Positions 17,486 through 26,327 are shown, numbered from the stretch's first letter. The stretch: 64,000 nt of DNA from an uncultured Pelagibacteraceae bacterium (GCA_902630915.1 CACOWD010000001.1:1-64000); one strand, 5' to 3'. Notes: generated by a model not told the origin, from the sequence alone. Numbers and translations: made by a program.

Positions 17486-18084
17486 TAAGTGAAAATTATA
17501 TAAAGTATGACAGCTAAAACTACAATAAAGATACCAGTCAGAGTAAACCATAGCGCACCTCTTTTTTCGATGAATCCACCGAATTTTTTTCCAAAAATAA
17601 ATGTAAAATAAGAAACTAGGAAAAACCTTAGTCCTCTAGTAAATAAACATATACAGAAAAATACTGGAAGATTATAGGCGATCACTCCACTAGTAATAGT
17701 AAAGACTTTAAAGGGAAGAGGAGTAAATCCAGCTAAAAACATAATTCCAAGCCAAGCTAAAAAACCGCCTTTTGTAGACATCTTATCTTGCATCTCAAAA
17801 ACTTTTTCTTCGTAACCATAAAATTCAATAATTACCATTGATGCATCTAAAAAGAAAACACCTAACATATATCCAAATAAACCGCCTAATACTGAACCTA
17901 ATGTAGCTATAAGAAATATCTTAAGATAATCTTCTCTCTTCGCCACCACCATTGGAACAATCATTAAATCAGGCGGAACTGGAAAAAAGAAACTCTCAAT
18001 AAATGCTACAAAACCTAATAAAGGCTTTGAAAATTTATGTCTAGCAAGCTCGACGCATCTATCGTATAATTTTTTTAAAATCAT
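17485..18084 (-). CDS. YqaA-type DedA/SNARE-associated membrane protein
   Basis: 199 residues from the ATG at 18084; a GTG at 18099 could add five residues. Hydrophobic segments and the FVAFIESFFFPVPPDLMIVPM and FTPLPFKVFTITSGV motifs place it in the VTT/DedA superfamily, YqaA branch. DedA proteins are linked to lipid-carrier flipping and membrane homeostasis; this subgroup is uncharacterised. It is followed by dsbB through a TAATG junction. Its ATG overlaps, on the other strand, the start of the 61-residue gene. Confidence 0.85.
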   Translation of the reverse strand: MILKKLYDRCVELARHKFSKPLLGFVAFIESFFFPVPPDLMIVPMVVAKREDYLKIFLIATLGSVLGGLFGYMLGVFFLDASMVIIEFYGYEEKVFEMQDKMSTKGGFLAWLGIMFLAGFTPLPFKVFTITSGVIAYNLPVFFCICLFTRGLRFFLVSYFTFIFGKKFGGFIEKRGALWFTLTGIFIVVLAVILYIIFT

Positions 18085-18268
18085 GAATTTAAAATGCACA
18101 ATCCTTAGGTATCTGGCAAGTTTAATATTATCTACAGTCGCTATTTATTCAATCGTTATAGTTGCAGGAATGTTTGGTGCTGATTACGGGTTCTCGCCGG
18201 AAGGAACATTTATTATTTGGATTTTAATGGCTATTTTAATCAATCAAAGTGTAACGTGGCAAAAATAA
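18083..18268 (+). CDS. Small membrane protein, unknown function (61 aa)
   Basis: 61 residues with two hydrophobic stretches (about 9-30 and 43-56) separated by GADYGFSPEGT. I do not recognise the family. It ends 7 nt before the next gene, which suggests one transcript. The ATG overlaps the ATG of the divergent yqaA gene within CATG, leaving no room for a separate promoter between the two starts. The composition and spacing support a real gene, but the first codons could be wrong. Confidence 0.6.
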   Translation: MNLKCTILRYLASLILSTVAIYSIVIVAGMFGADYGFSPEGTFIIWILMAILINQSVTWQK

Positions 18269-18275
18269 AAAATAA

Positions 18276-19328
18276 ATGTCTAAACCAATAGATCTTAAAA
18301 CAGTAAAAATTTTTGAACCTTTAACAAAAAAACCTGAACTTTTGGGGCATAAAGATTATACCAACTTAAACCCTGAAATGGTCTATGAAGTTTTGTCTAA
18401 TCATTCTAATGAAACAGTAACATTGTGGTTTAAATTACAGCAAGCCTGGTGCAACAATGCATACAATACTTTTAAAGACTATGATAGCTACTTAATTTTA
18501 GTTTATCTAGTTAATACTGTTTTTCAAAAATATTCTGATAGATTTCAATTTCTATCATATGAGGAATTTTATGCCAAAGACGAATTAGTAATAGATAAAA
18601 TAAATTTAATAGAAATCTCAAAAGAGCTTAATATTCCAAAAGAAACAGTAAGAAGAAAAGTAAATTTTCTTCAAGATCAAAATATTATATTCAGAAAAGG
18701 AAAAGCTATCTTTTTCAGCAATGCAATAAATAAAATGCAAAGACCTGCTAATTCAAAAAAAATGATGGCTAATTTCTTAGAAAAAACTAGTCAAATTCTT
18801 ACCAAAGAGTCTTGGTTTGGAAAATCATACAATAAAGATGAAATCGAATCATTTATTGATAAGTATTTTACAATATGCTGGCAACATTGGTTTAGATTAC
18901 AAATTCCTTTCTTAGTAAGACACAGAACCTTTTTTGGTGATCTAGAAACATGGAATGTTTGGGGTGCGATTGGTATTTCACAATTCACAGATTATTCAAA
19001 ACAAGTGAAAACTCGAGTTGTTGAGGAAGCTAGAGATTATGCAGACTTGTATTTACACCTATTAAGACATACTCCTAAAAATGGAATAAACGCATCTTCT
19101 ATTTCTGAAATTTCCACAATTCCAAGAGCAACAGTAATTAGAAAATTAAAATATCTTTTAAAACAAAAATTAGTTATTAAAAACAAAAAACTTGAGTATA
19201 TGCTTTTACCATCTCCTAAAAACATAAAATCCTTTGAACAAAACTATATGCATAATCAAAAACATAAAGCTGGTTTTGTATCAACGATCTTTGATCTTAT
19301 GAAAAACTCTTCTTTCAGGGTAGAATAA
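18276..19328 (+). CDS. Unrecognised protein with two winged-helix segments
   Basis: 350 residues, no signal or membrane segment. Two helix-turn-helix-like stretches are visible: residues 111-133 (EISKELNIPKETVRRKVNFL) and 275-297 (ISEISTIPRATVIRKLKYLL). Each is followed by a short basic wing, as in MarR/GntR-like winged helices. The region between (165-265) is aromatic-rich. The gene may encode a DNA-binding regulator, but I cannot name a family. The upstream small membrane protein gene, 7 nt away, is a candidate partner. Confidence 0.75.
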   Translation: MSKPIDLKTVKIFEPLTKKPELLGHKDYTNLNPEMVYEVLSNHSNETVTLWFKLQQAWCNNAYNTFKDYDSYLILVYLVNTVFQKYSDRFQFLSYEEFYAKDELVIDKINLIEISKELNIPKETVRRKVNFLQDQNIIFRKGKAIFFSNAINKMQRPANSKKMMANFLEKTSQILTKESWFGKSYNKDEIESFIDKYFTICWQHWFRLQIPFLVRHRTFFGDLETWNVWGAIGISQFTDYSKQVKTRVVEEARDYADLYLHLLRHTPKNGINASSISEISTIPRATVIRKLKYLLKQKLVIKNKKLEYMLLPSPKNIKSFEQNYMHNQKHKAGFVSTIFDLMKNSSFRVE

Positions 19329-19343
19329 ATAGCAGTATAAAAA

Positions 19344-20189
19344 ATGGAAATTGTAACTAAAATAGCACCCGTATGTCTTGCCATAATAATGTTCGGTTTA
19401 GGTCTTGGCTTAACAGTAGGAGATTTTACAAGAGTGCTAAAAAATCCTAGAGATTTTTTAGTAGGTTTTATATGTCAGGTTATTTTGCTTCCAATAATTG
19501 CCTTCATCTTAATTAATATTATTTCACTTCCTCTAGAAATTGCATTAGGAGTTATGGTGATAGCTGCGGCGCCAGGAGGAGTAACTTCAAATATTCTTAC
19601 AAAGTTTGCAGGTGGAGATGTAGCTCTATCAATCAGTTTAACAGCGATTGTAAGTTTATTAAGTATTTTAATTGTTCCTTTAGTAGTCTTTAATTCTGCA
19701 GAATTTTTAGGGATTGGAATTACAAAAGATATTTCAATGCTAAATATAGCCTTGAAAATGTTCCTCGTCGTAACTCTTCCCGTTATTTTTGGAATGATTA
19801 TTAGAAGTTTAATGACAAACTTTATAATATCCAAAACTTTAATAATTCAAAGATTCTCAATAATTTTATTTTTAGTTGTATTTATCGCAATTTGGGTTGA
19901 GGAGTGGGATAGAATATCTTCATTTATAACTAGAGCAGGTTTAATTACTCTCATTTTAAATATAACAATGCTTATCCTTGGTTATTACATTGCAAAATTC
20001 TTTACATCAGGCGTTGCGCAAAGAAAATGTATTTCATTGGAATGCGGCCTACAAAATGGAACTTTAGCAGTATTCGTAACTACACAATTATTTGATGATA
20101 TTGTATTTATGGTACCAACAGCAGCGTATGCTTTAATAATGTTTTGTACCTCTATTATTTTTGTTCTCATAGTAAGAAAAATCAATTAG
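19344..20189 (+). CDS. BASS-family (bile acid:sodium symporter-like) transporter
   Basis: 281 residues with about nine membrane helices. FGLGLGLTVGDF at the N-terminus, AAAPGGVTSNILTKFAGGDVALSISLTA at residues 73-100 (the sodium and substrate-binding crossover) and SLECGLQNGTLAVF near the C-terminus are BASS signatures. Relatives carry bile acids, pyruvate, pantoate or other organic anions with sodium; the substrate here cannot be read from sequence. It lies 13 nt before tRNA-Leu and may contribute to its transcript. Confidence 0.88.
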   Translation: MEIVTKIAPVCLAIIMFGLGLGLTVGDFTRVLKNPRDFLVGFICQVILLPIIAFILINIISLPLEIALGVMVIAAAPGGVTSNILTKFAGGDVALSISLTAIVSLLSILIVPLVVFNSAEFLGIGITKDISMLNIALKMFLVVTLPVIFGMIIRSLMTNFIISKTLIIQRFSIILFLVVFIAIWVEEWDRISSFITRAGLITLILNITMLILGYYIAKFFTSGVAQRKCISLECGLQNGTLAVFVTTQLFDDIVFMVPTAAYALIMFCTSIIFVLIVRKIN

Positions 20190-20202
20190 ATTATCTATAA
20201 AA

Positions 20203-20289
20203 GGGCGAATGGTGGAACTGGTAGACGCGCCGGACTCAAAATCCGGTGGTAGCAATACCTTGAGAGTTCGAGTCTCTCTTCGCCCACCA
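20203..20289 (+). tRNA. tRNA-Leu (anticodon CAA)
   Basis: 87 nt, class II with a long variable arm. Acceptor arms GGGCGAA and TTCGCCC pair fully. The anticodon stem CCGGA/TCCGG encloses the loop CTCAAAA, giving CAA for UUG codons. GAGAGTTCGAGTCTCTC forms the T arm (GTTCGAGTC), and CCA is encoded. Only 4 nt separate its 3' end from the ATG of the acyl-CoA synthetase gene. Confidence 0.97.
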
Positions 20290-20293
20290 AGTT

Positions 20294-21970
20294 ATGGACA
20301 TAAGTAAATTAAATAGCTTAGTTGAACTTTACTTTAAAAAGACAGAAGAAGTTGATGGTAAAAGACCATTCTTAAAATGGTTAAAACCTGACAAACAAAC
20401 TTATAATTGGGAAGATGTAACTGAAAGAATTTATAAATTAACTGCAAAAGTACAATCATTAATAAAACAAGGTGATAGATGTTTAATACTTTCCGAGAAT
20501 AGACCTTATTGGCTTATGACCGACATTGCTATTATGAATGCAGGCGGTATTTCAGTTCCTATTTTTACAACTTATTCTGCAAACGATTATGAATATATTT
20601 TAAATGATTGTAAGCCCTCATTAATATTTGTATCAAATCAAGATCAATTTAGTAAAATTAAAAATTTTATAAATAGTGATGTTAAAAAAATAATATCTTT
20701 TGAAAGAATAGATACAGATAGTTTATTGATTAAAGAAATTTTAAATGAAGAAATTAATAAAAAGATAGTTAATAAAGATTTAAAACGGAATATGCCTGCT
20801 TGTATAATTTATACATCAGGTACTTCTGGAAATCCTAAAGGAGTTGTTTTAAGTCATGGTGGTATTCTGTCTAACTGCGAAGGTGCAGTTGAATTACTAG
20901 AAGTTTTAACTAAAAAAGAAGATCCAGTTTTTTTAACCTGGTTACCTTTATCACATTCTTATGAACATACAGTTCAATTTATACAAATTATAGTCGGAGC
21001 AAAAGTTTTCTATGCTGAAAGTTTAGAAAAACTGATTTCTAATATGGGAATTGCGAAACCTACAATCATGACAGCTGTTCCTAGATTCTATCAAAATCTT
21101 TTTACAAAAATAAATATGAATTTTGAAAAACAATCTGGGTTAAAAAGAAAACTGATAAATCAGACTTTAAATCTAGGTAAAAAAATACTCAAAAAAGAGG
21201 AATTGCAATTAAGCGAAAAAATTCTAAATTTTTTGTGCGAAAAATTAGTAAGAAAAAAAATTAGAAATCAGTTCGGTGGTAATCTACAAGCCTTCGTATC
21301 TGGGGGAGGGGCTTTAGATAAAAATATTGGAGAATTTTTAAATGCTGTTGGTTTACCTACACTTCAAGGATATGGCTTAACCGAAGCCTCTCCGGTGGTT
21401 AGCTGTAATTTACCAGATTTAGTCAAGGTCGAATCAGTAGGACCTCCGTTTAGGACTAACAAAGTAAAAATAGCAGAAGATGGAGAAATTCTTATAAAGG
21501 GAGAAAATGTTATGTTGGGATATTGGAATTTGGAAGAGGAGACCAAAAAAGTAATTAAGGATGGATGGCTACATACTGGAGATATTGGAGAAATTGATAA
21601 TAAGAATTATTTAAAAATAACAGATAGAAAAAAAGATATTATTGTAAACCTTGGCGGAGATAATATTTCTCCGAGTAAAATAGAAAATATTTTATGTTTG
21701 AATGAAAATATAAAGCAATCATTTGTTTATGGAGATAAAAAAAATTATTTAGTTGCATTAATTGTAAGTGAAAAAGAAAATAGTAAAGAAAAAATTAAAC
21801 TTATAATTGAAAATATAAACAAAAGTTTAACTTTAATAGAAAAAATTAAAAAATTTGTAATAATTAATGAAGAATTTACAATTGAAAACGGAATGCTTAC
21901 ACCAACTTTAAAGTTAAAAAGAAAAGAAATAATTAAAAATTATAAACAACAACTAGAAAATCTTTACTAA
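20294..21970 (+). CDS. AMP-dependent long-chain fatty acyl-CoA synthetase
   Basis: 558 residues, adenylate-forming (ANL) superfamily. The P-loop-like motif YTSGTSGNPKGVVLSHGG lies near residue 174, followed by WLPLSHSYEHT, QGYGLTEASPVVS, and LHTGDIGEIDNKNYLKITDRKKDIIV. The order and spacing match bacterial long-chain acyl-CoA synthetases of the FadD15 type rather than acetyl-CoA synthetases. It activates fatty acids to acyl-CoA. No beta-oxidation gene is adjacent except the distant thiolase. No Shine-Dalgarno is seen, because tRNA-Leu ends 4 nt before the start. Confidence 0.9.
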   Translation: MDISKLNSLVELYFKKTEEVDGKRPFLKWLKPDKQTYNWEDVTERIYKLTAKVQSLIKQGDRCLILSENRPYWLMTDIAIMNAGGISVPIFTTYSANDYEYILNDCKPSLIFVSNQDQFSKIKNFINSDVKKIISFERIDTDSLLIKEILNEEINKKIVNKDLKRNMPACIIYTSGTSGNPKGVVLSHGGILSNCEGAVELLEVLTKKEDPVFLTWLPLSHSYEHTVQFIQIIVGAKVFYAESLEKLISNMGIAKPTIMTAVPRFYQNLFTKINMNFEKQSGLKRKLINQTLNLGKKILKKEELQLSEKILNFLCEKLVRKKIRNQFGGNLQAFVSGGGALDKNIGEFLNAVGLPTLQGYGLTEASPVVSCNLPDLVKVESVGPPFRTNKVKIAEDGEILIKGENVMLGYWNLEEETKKVIKDGWLHTGDIGEIDNKNYLKITDRKKDIIVNLGGDNISPSKIENILCLNENIKQSFVYGDKKNYLVALIVSEKENSKEKIKLIIENINKSLTLIEKIKKFVIINEEFTIENGMLTPTLKLKRKEIIKNYKQQLENLY

Positions 21971-22101
21971 AAATTAAATAAAATAATATTTAATTTGCTT
22001 AAAAAAACATTGATATTACTAACTTTTTTTAATTTTATAAAAAATTAAAAAAATAATATAAAAAATTAAATTTTGAATCAAATTTGTAAATTAATTTATG
22101 T

Positions 22102-22129
22102 TTGACATGAATCTTTTAATAATTAATGT
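22102..22129 (+). promoter_or_regulatory. Candidate promoter of the 24-aa basic peptide gene
   Basis: A perfect TTGACA (22102-22107) lies about 75 nt upstream of the small gene, with TAATGT (22124-22129) after 16 nt as the best -10. The 200 nt before the gene are almost pure A/T and hold no other feature I can name. Confidence 0.45.
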
Positions 22130-22179
22130 TTAATTAAGAAACGAATCATTAAGATTTGTTTATAAACAAGGGAGAAAAG

Positions 22180-22254
22180 ATGGCTAAAAGAAGAAAAAAA
22201 GCTAAAAAGAAAACTAAAAAGAAAGCTAAAAAAAGAAGAAGAAAAAGAAGATAG
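22180..22254 (+). CDS. 24-residue Lys/Arg-rich peptide
   Basis: The product has 24 residues: 12 Lys, 7 Arg, 3 Ala, 1 Thr and the initiator Met. It begins MAKRRKKAKKKTKKK and ends with RRRKRR. The (A/T)KKK repeat resembles histone-H1-like bacterial tails, and the size and charge recall tiny ribosomal proteins such as bTHX, but there is no alignment to support either. GGGAG lies 5 nt before the ATG, unusually good for this window. A dedicated terminator follows within 16 nt, and a TTGACA promoter precedes. Together these argue for a real, well-expressed, monocistronic gene; nucleic-acid binding is inference from charge. Confidence 0.7.
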   Translation: MAKRRKKAKKKTKKKAKKRRRKRR

Positions 22255-22269
22255 TTTTCTCTTTAACTA

Positions 22270-22305
22270 AACGCCCTTTTTAAATTTTAAGAAGGGCGTT
22301 TTTTT
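22270..22305 (+). terminator. Intrinsic terminator after the 24-aa peptide gene
   Basis: AACGCCCTT (22270-22278) and AAGGGCGTT (22292-22300) form a 9-bp stem with a 13-nt loop, followed by a T run to 22305. It ends within the last codon of the convergent carD gene. The minus-strand side has only three T residues after the stem, so it acts mainly on the plus strand. Confidence 0.85.
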
Positions 22306-22975
22306 ATTCTAGGTTTTCAATATTTTTTGTTCTACCTAAGGCCTTGTCCATTTTTTTTTGCACTTCTTCTGAACTTACTTTAAGGACTGCCTCAAATTCA
22401 GACTTTAACCTCTCGTAAGCTTTTTCAAACAACTGACGCTCCGAGTAAGATTGGTCAGCAATAATATCAGAATTTTTATTTAAATCTTTTACTACTTCTG
22501 CTAACTCATAAATTTTACCTGAATTGATTTTTTGGTCGTATTCTTGAGCTCTTCTACTCCACATAGTTCTCTTTACTTTAGGTTTAGTTTTAAGAATTGA
22601 GACACATTTATTGATTTGATTAATAGAAGATATAGGTCTTAATTTAGATTGTTGGTTTATGGGAACAGTCAATGTAAGTTTTTCTTTCTCTACAAAAATT
22701 TTATAGAACTGAATTTCTATTTCTCCAATTACAGCTTTTTCAATTGCTGTAATTTTTCCAACACCATGTTTTGGATAAACGACAAAGTCCTTCAAATTAT
22801 AAATTTTTTTTTCAGTAGGTTGTTTTTTGATTTTTTTTATTTCCGGTTTTTCCTCTTGTCCTGGTATATTGTTCTTTTTTTCAAATAATTTTGTAATTTG
22901 TTTATTTTTTGATTTTTTGGGTATTTTTAATTTTTTTGTTTTTTTTACTATTTTACTTTTTTTCTTTTTTGGCAT
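22304..22975 (-). CDS. carD: CarD-family transcriptional regulator with Lys-rich N-terminal extension
   Basis: 223 residues. The CarD/TRCF RNA-polymerase-interaction domain starts at about residue 60 (YNLKDFVVYPKHGVGKITAIEK), and the helical C-terminal domain with MWSRRAQEYDQKINSGKIYELAEVVKDL follows. The first ~58 residues are an extension very rich in Lys (MPKKKKSKIVKKTKKLK), probably disordered and nucleic-acid binding. CarD proteins bind the RNA polymerase beta subunit and stabilise open promoter complexes, notably at rRNA promoters. It lies 3 nt after fdxA, a pairing usual in alphaproteobacteria. Confidence 0.92.
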   Translation of the reverse strand: MPKKKKSKIVKKTKKLKIPKKSKNKQITKLFEKKNNIPGQEEKPEIKKIKKQPTEKKIYNLKDFVVYPKHGVGKITAIEKAVIGEIEIQFYKIFVEKEKLTLTVPINQQSKLRPISSINQINKCVSILKTKPKVKRTMWSRRAQEYDQKINSGKIYELAEVVKDLNKNSDIIADQSYSERQLFEKAYERLKSEFEAVLKVSSEEVQKKMDKALGRTKNIENLE

Positions 22976-22978
22976 TTT

Positions 22979-23320
22979 TTATTTTCCGGGTTTTTCTGAA
23001 AAGTGTTTATCATATTTATCGTTAATATTCCTAAATTTTTCATGATCCGCCATTGGATCCTTTTTTTTAGAAATATTTGGCCACAACCCAGAATATTTTT
23101 TATTTACTGCCAGCCATTTTTCCATGTCTTTAACACTATCATCTGTATCGGGTTTAATTGCATCTATTGGGCATTCGGGTTCGCATACTCCGCAGTCAAT
23201 ACATTCATCAGGATTTATTACGAGCATATTTTCACCCTCGTAAAAACAATCAACCGGACAAACCTCAACACAGTCGGTTAGCTTGCATTTAATACACTCA
23301 TCTTTTACAATGTAAGTCAT
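22979..23320 (-). CDS. fdxA: Seven-iron ferredoxin FdxA
   Basis: 113 residues from [13 protein letters not shown]. Two cluster motifs are visible: [18 protein letters not shown] for the 3Fe-4S side and [16 protein letters not shown] for the 4Fe-4S side, followed by the long C-terminal tail typical of FdxA ([15 protein letters not shown]). It is a soluble electron carrier. A longer frame extends 22 codons upstream into the TerB-like gene, but the ATG at 23320 overlaps that gene's stop (ATGA) and matches the family start. Confidence 0.94.
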   Translation of the reverse strand: MTYIVKDECIKCKLTDCVEVCPVDCFYEGENMLVINPDECIDCGVCEPECPIDAIKPDTDDSVKDMEKWLAVNKKYSGLWPNISKKKDPMADHEKFRNINDKYDKHFSEKPGK

Positions 23321-23706
23321 TTTGAATTCATTAATCTCAATTTTACTTCTGCACAGATTTTGTCCGGTACATATATCAACCCACAAATCCTTCTCATAAG
23401 ATTAGACTCATATTGATCTACTGTGTCATCAGAAATTACTATCTTCCACAAATGCTCAAGAATATCTTTTTTAGTCTCTAATGAATTTTTTTTTATTATA
23501 TTTGTAAAGTTTAAAAGTTGATTAGAATTTTTTTCTATTTCTTCAGACTCTTTCAAAAGTTTTTCTGTGTCTGTATCTTTTAAATAAGATTTTATAAAAT
23601 TTTTAATAAGTTTTTTTTCGTTTTCAGAGTAATTCTCGTCAATTTTAGCAGCATGAACTAATAATGCTGATATTCCTTTAACGCTTTCAATGTCTAAAAT
23701 TTTCAT
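23317..23706 (-). CDS. TerB-like helical protein
   Basis: 129 residues, all-helical in appearance, acidic and soluble. [23 protein letters not shown], then a second copy-like segment [23 protein letters not shown], is the pattern of the TerB superfamily (COG4103-type). Each half has an Asp/Glu-rich turn that may bind metal. The function of these proteins is unknown; the tellurite link applies to other members. It abuts the helicase gene upstream and is coupled to fdxA by ATGA. Confidence 0.75.
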   Translation of the reverse strand: MKILDIESVKGISALLVHAAKIDENYSENEKKLIKNFIKSYLKDTDTEKLLKESEEIEKNSNQLLNFTNIIKKNSLETKKDILEHLWKIVISDDTVDQYESNLMRRICGLIYVPDKICAEVKLRLMNSK

Positions 23707-26172
23707 TTATTTTAAATTTAAAGAGAGGAGTTTATTAAATGGATTTTCTTTTTTGTCAAACTTAATTAATTTCTCTTTTTTCCTTCTTTCTCCTTTAAAT
23801 ACGTAAGTATCAGCTTCTTTATCTTTCTTATAATTCATATAACCCATTAATTTATAGAAGTTCTCTTTTGTACATCCAAGTAGATTCATCATTTCCGAAT
23901 TAATCTTAAATTTCTTACTTTTTGTATTTTCTATAATTTTTAGAAACAATTTTTCTAAGATATCGATTCTCACAAAAAATTCTTTAAATTTTTCAAAACC
24001 GCAAAGAAGCAAAAAATTTTTGTCTAACTTGTTATTCTCAATAAAATTTAATCCTGATTTTGGTATTTGTTGTTTATTTGGAAATGTATTAAATAATTTC
24101 CATAATGAAATTCTAAACTCAACTGCTTTTGGTTTTAACATTTTTGGTAAGTAAATATGATATCTCCCAATTTTTATTCCCATGCCCCATAATTTTTTTC
24201 TCTCTACTAAAGGAATTAGTTTAACAATTTTGTCTACCTCACTTCTTTTTATCACCCCATTGTTTTCGTAAAGTTGAAAAATCAAACCTCTTAAATACTG
24301 ATTTTTTACCTGATGTTTTGTAAGCTTGATTAGGTCTCCAAGAACGTCATTTGTATAATTTTGAAGCCAACTTATCAAAAAGGTATTAAGCTTATTTTTT
24401 GAATCTAAATCTAAAGAGTCGTCAGCTATAATCTCTACAGTTGGGTTTAAATAGTCACTTCCTCTTTTTAACCTTGCTATAGGATTCTCTTTCCAAACAA
24501 GCTTATCTTCAAAATCAATTTTGATATTTCCGTCCTTTATAATAGATTCTACTCTTTTTAATAACTCTTTTTCAATTCCTTTTCGAGCAGCTTTTTTAAT
24601 TGATTTTATATCCGTATCTAGAGTTTTTGATGTTACCTCTATTAAAAATTTTAAACCTTTTAATTCACCAACACACTGATTGTCTATAAATATTTTATTT
24701 TCCTCGTTTATTTCTGTATTTAAAACTAAATCTTGTTTTAAACTTCTTGATAACATACTTATTTTTTTGTCTATAAAACTTTTTGTTAATTCATCGTGTA
24801 ATTTATCAGATAATTTGTCCTCTATATTTTTCGTCAATTGTATCCAATAGTCAGAATTTTCAACCCAATTCTTTTTATTTGCAACATATGACCAGGTTCT
24901 TACGTTAGATAGTCTGTGTGAAAGTAGATCAACATTGCCATGATCTTTTTCTAATCCTTTTAATTGATCTTTCATAAATGAACTGGGTATTCTTCTTTTT
25001 CTAGTTGATAAAAATTGAAATACTTTATCTACTACATTTAAATGTTGACCGTATGCTTTTTTTTCGAAATCAGGTATTTGACTGCACTCCCATAATAATT
25101 CTAGATTTCTAAAATAAAGATTATTATTGGCCCCTTTTTTTAAAAAAAATCTTAACACACTTTCATCTAGAGAGTCATTAGTACGCAATAGATTTTTTTT
25201 ATTTGGTCTTAACTCTAAAGAATTTATAAGTTTCTCAGGCGTTTTAAAGTTTAAATTTGAATTTCTCCAAAAGATCATTTTTGTTTCTGGTAAATTATGC
25301 TTTTCTATTTTTTCAATTTCATCTGAGTTTAAGGTTTCACTGTCACCTGTGGTACCGAAACCGCCGTCATTTTTATATCTTCCTGCTCTTCCAGCTATTT
25401 GAGACATTTCTATAAGATTCAACCTTCTAGTTTTTTTTCCATCGAATTTTTTCAAATTAGAAAAATAAATCTCATTAATATCCATGTTTAAACCCATGCC
25501 TATAGCGTCGGTTGCAATTAAATAATCAACATCACCAGATTGATACAACCCAACTTGTGAATTTCTAGTTTTTGGACTTAAAGATCCCATTATAACTGCA
25601 GCACCACCTTTCTGTCTTCTTACTAATTCTGCAATCGCATAAACTTCTTCAATTGAAAAAGCTATGATTGCAACTTTCCTGTCTAGTTTAGATATTTTTT
25701 TTATTCCTGAATAACTTAATTTTGAAAATCTCTCCTTATTTTCAAACTCAACATTTTCAACAAGGTCGCCTATAATACTTTTCATAACTTGAGATCCTAA
25801 AAACATTGTTAATTCTCTACCTCTAGACTCAAGTAATCTTTGTGTAAAAATATGTCCTCTTTCGCGATCAGCACACATTTGAATCTCATCAATTGCAATA
25901 AAATCTACTTCTTTGTTTTTGGGCATAGACTCAACAGTGCAAATAAAATATTTTGCAGATCTTGGGATTATTTTTTCTTCACCTGTTATCAAAGCAACAT
26001 TTTCAACACCAACTTTATCTACGCATTTATCGTAAACTTCTCTAGCTAAAAGTCTCAAAGGTAGCCCAAAAATACCGGACTCAAATGTTAACATTTTCTC
26101 AATAGCAACATGAGTTTTGCCTGTATTTGTAGGACCTAGTAAAGCTAATATTCTTTTTGAGTTATTTTCCAT
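23707..26172 (-). CDS. Suv3-like ATP-dependent RNA helicase
   Basis: 821 residues. Superfamily 2 motifs: Walker A GPTNTGKT at residues 13-20, DEIQ at 95-98 (motif II), a region with IATDAIGMGLNMDI, and SQIAGRAGRY (motif VI). The DEIQ motif and GRxxR arrangement place it with the Suv3 family, the RNA helicase of mitochondrial RNA turnover, found in alphaproteobacteria. The C-terminal ~450 residues are a less conserved region ending in a basic segment. The suv3-like/fdxA/carD neighbourhood is conserved in the class. A role in RNA decay is inferred. Confidence 0.88.
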   Translation of the reverse strand: MENNSKRILALLGPTNTGKTHVAIEKMLTFESGIFGLPLRLLAREVYDKCVDKVGVENVALITGEEKIIPRSAKYFICTVESMPKNKEVDFIAIDEIQMCADRERGHIFTQRLLESRGRELTMFLGSQVMKSIIGDLVENVEFENKERFSKLSYSGIKKISKLDRKVAIIAFSIEEVYAIAELVRRQKGGAAVIMGSLSPKTRNSQVGLYQSGDVDYLIATDAIGMGLNMDINEIYFSNLKKFDGKKTRRLNLIEMSQIAGRAGRYKNDGGFGTTGDSETLNSDEIEKIEKHNLPETKMIFWRNSNLNFKTPEKLINSLELRPNKKNLLRTNDSLDESVLRFFLKKGANNNLYFRNLELLWECSQIPDFEKKAYGQHLNVVDKVFQFLSTRKRRIPSSFMKDQLKGLEKDHGNVDLLSHRLSNVRTWSYVANKKNWVENSDYWIQLTKNIEDKLSDKLHDELTKSFIDKKISMLSRSLKQDLVLNTEINEENKIFIDNQCVGELKGLKFLIEVTSKTLDTDIKSIKKAARKGIEKELLKRVESIIKDGNIKIDFEDKLVWKENPIARLKRGSDYLNPTVEIIADDSLDLDSKNKLNTFLISWLQNYTNDVLGDLIKLTKHQVKNQYLRGLIFQLYENNGVIKRSEVDKIVKLIPLVERKKLWGMGIKIGRYHIYLPKMLKPKAVEFRISLWKLFNTFPNKQQIPKSGLNFIENNKLDKNFLLLCGFEKFKEFFVRIDILEKLFLKIIENTKSKKFKINSEMMNLLGCTKENFYKLMGYMNYKKDKEADTYVFKGERRKKEKLIKFDKKENPFNKLLSLNLK

Positions 26173-26327
26173 TTTTGTGTTAGCTAATTTTTTTTACACT
26201 ATATGTAGATTAATTTGAGAACAAAATAAGATTAAAACATGACCGAATCAATTTGTCAAATGTTCCTATTTCTTTACATTTAATTTGACTTCTAATAGCC
26301 AGTCCCCGTATAGATAATTGAATTTAA

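Noticed and set aside
21971..22101. A non-coding RNA in the A/T-rich gap after the acyl-CoA synthetase gene
   Set aside because: Almost pure A/T with no stable stem or conserved RNA motif that I can recognise.
23321..23386. Longer FdxA with 22 extra N-terminal residues
   Set aside because: The extension overlaps the TerB-like gene in another frame, and FdxA proteins begin at [13 protein letters not shown].
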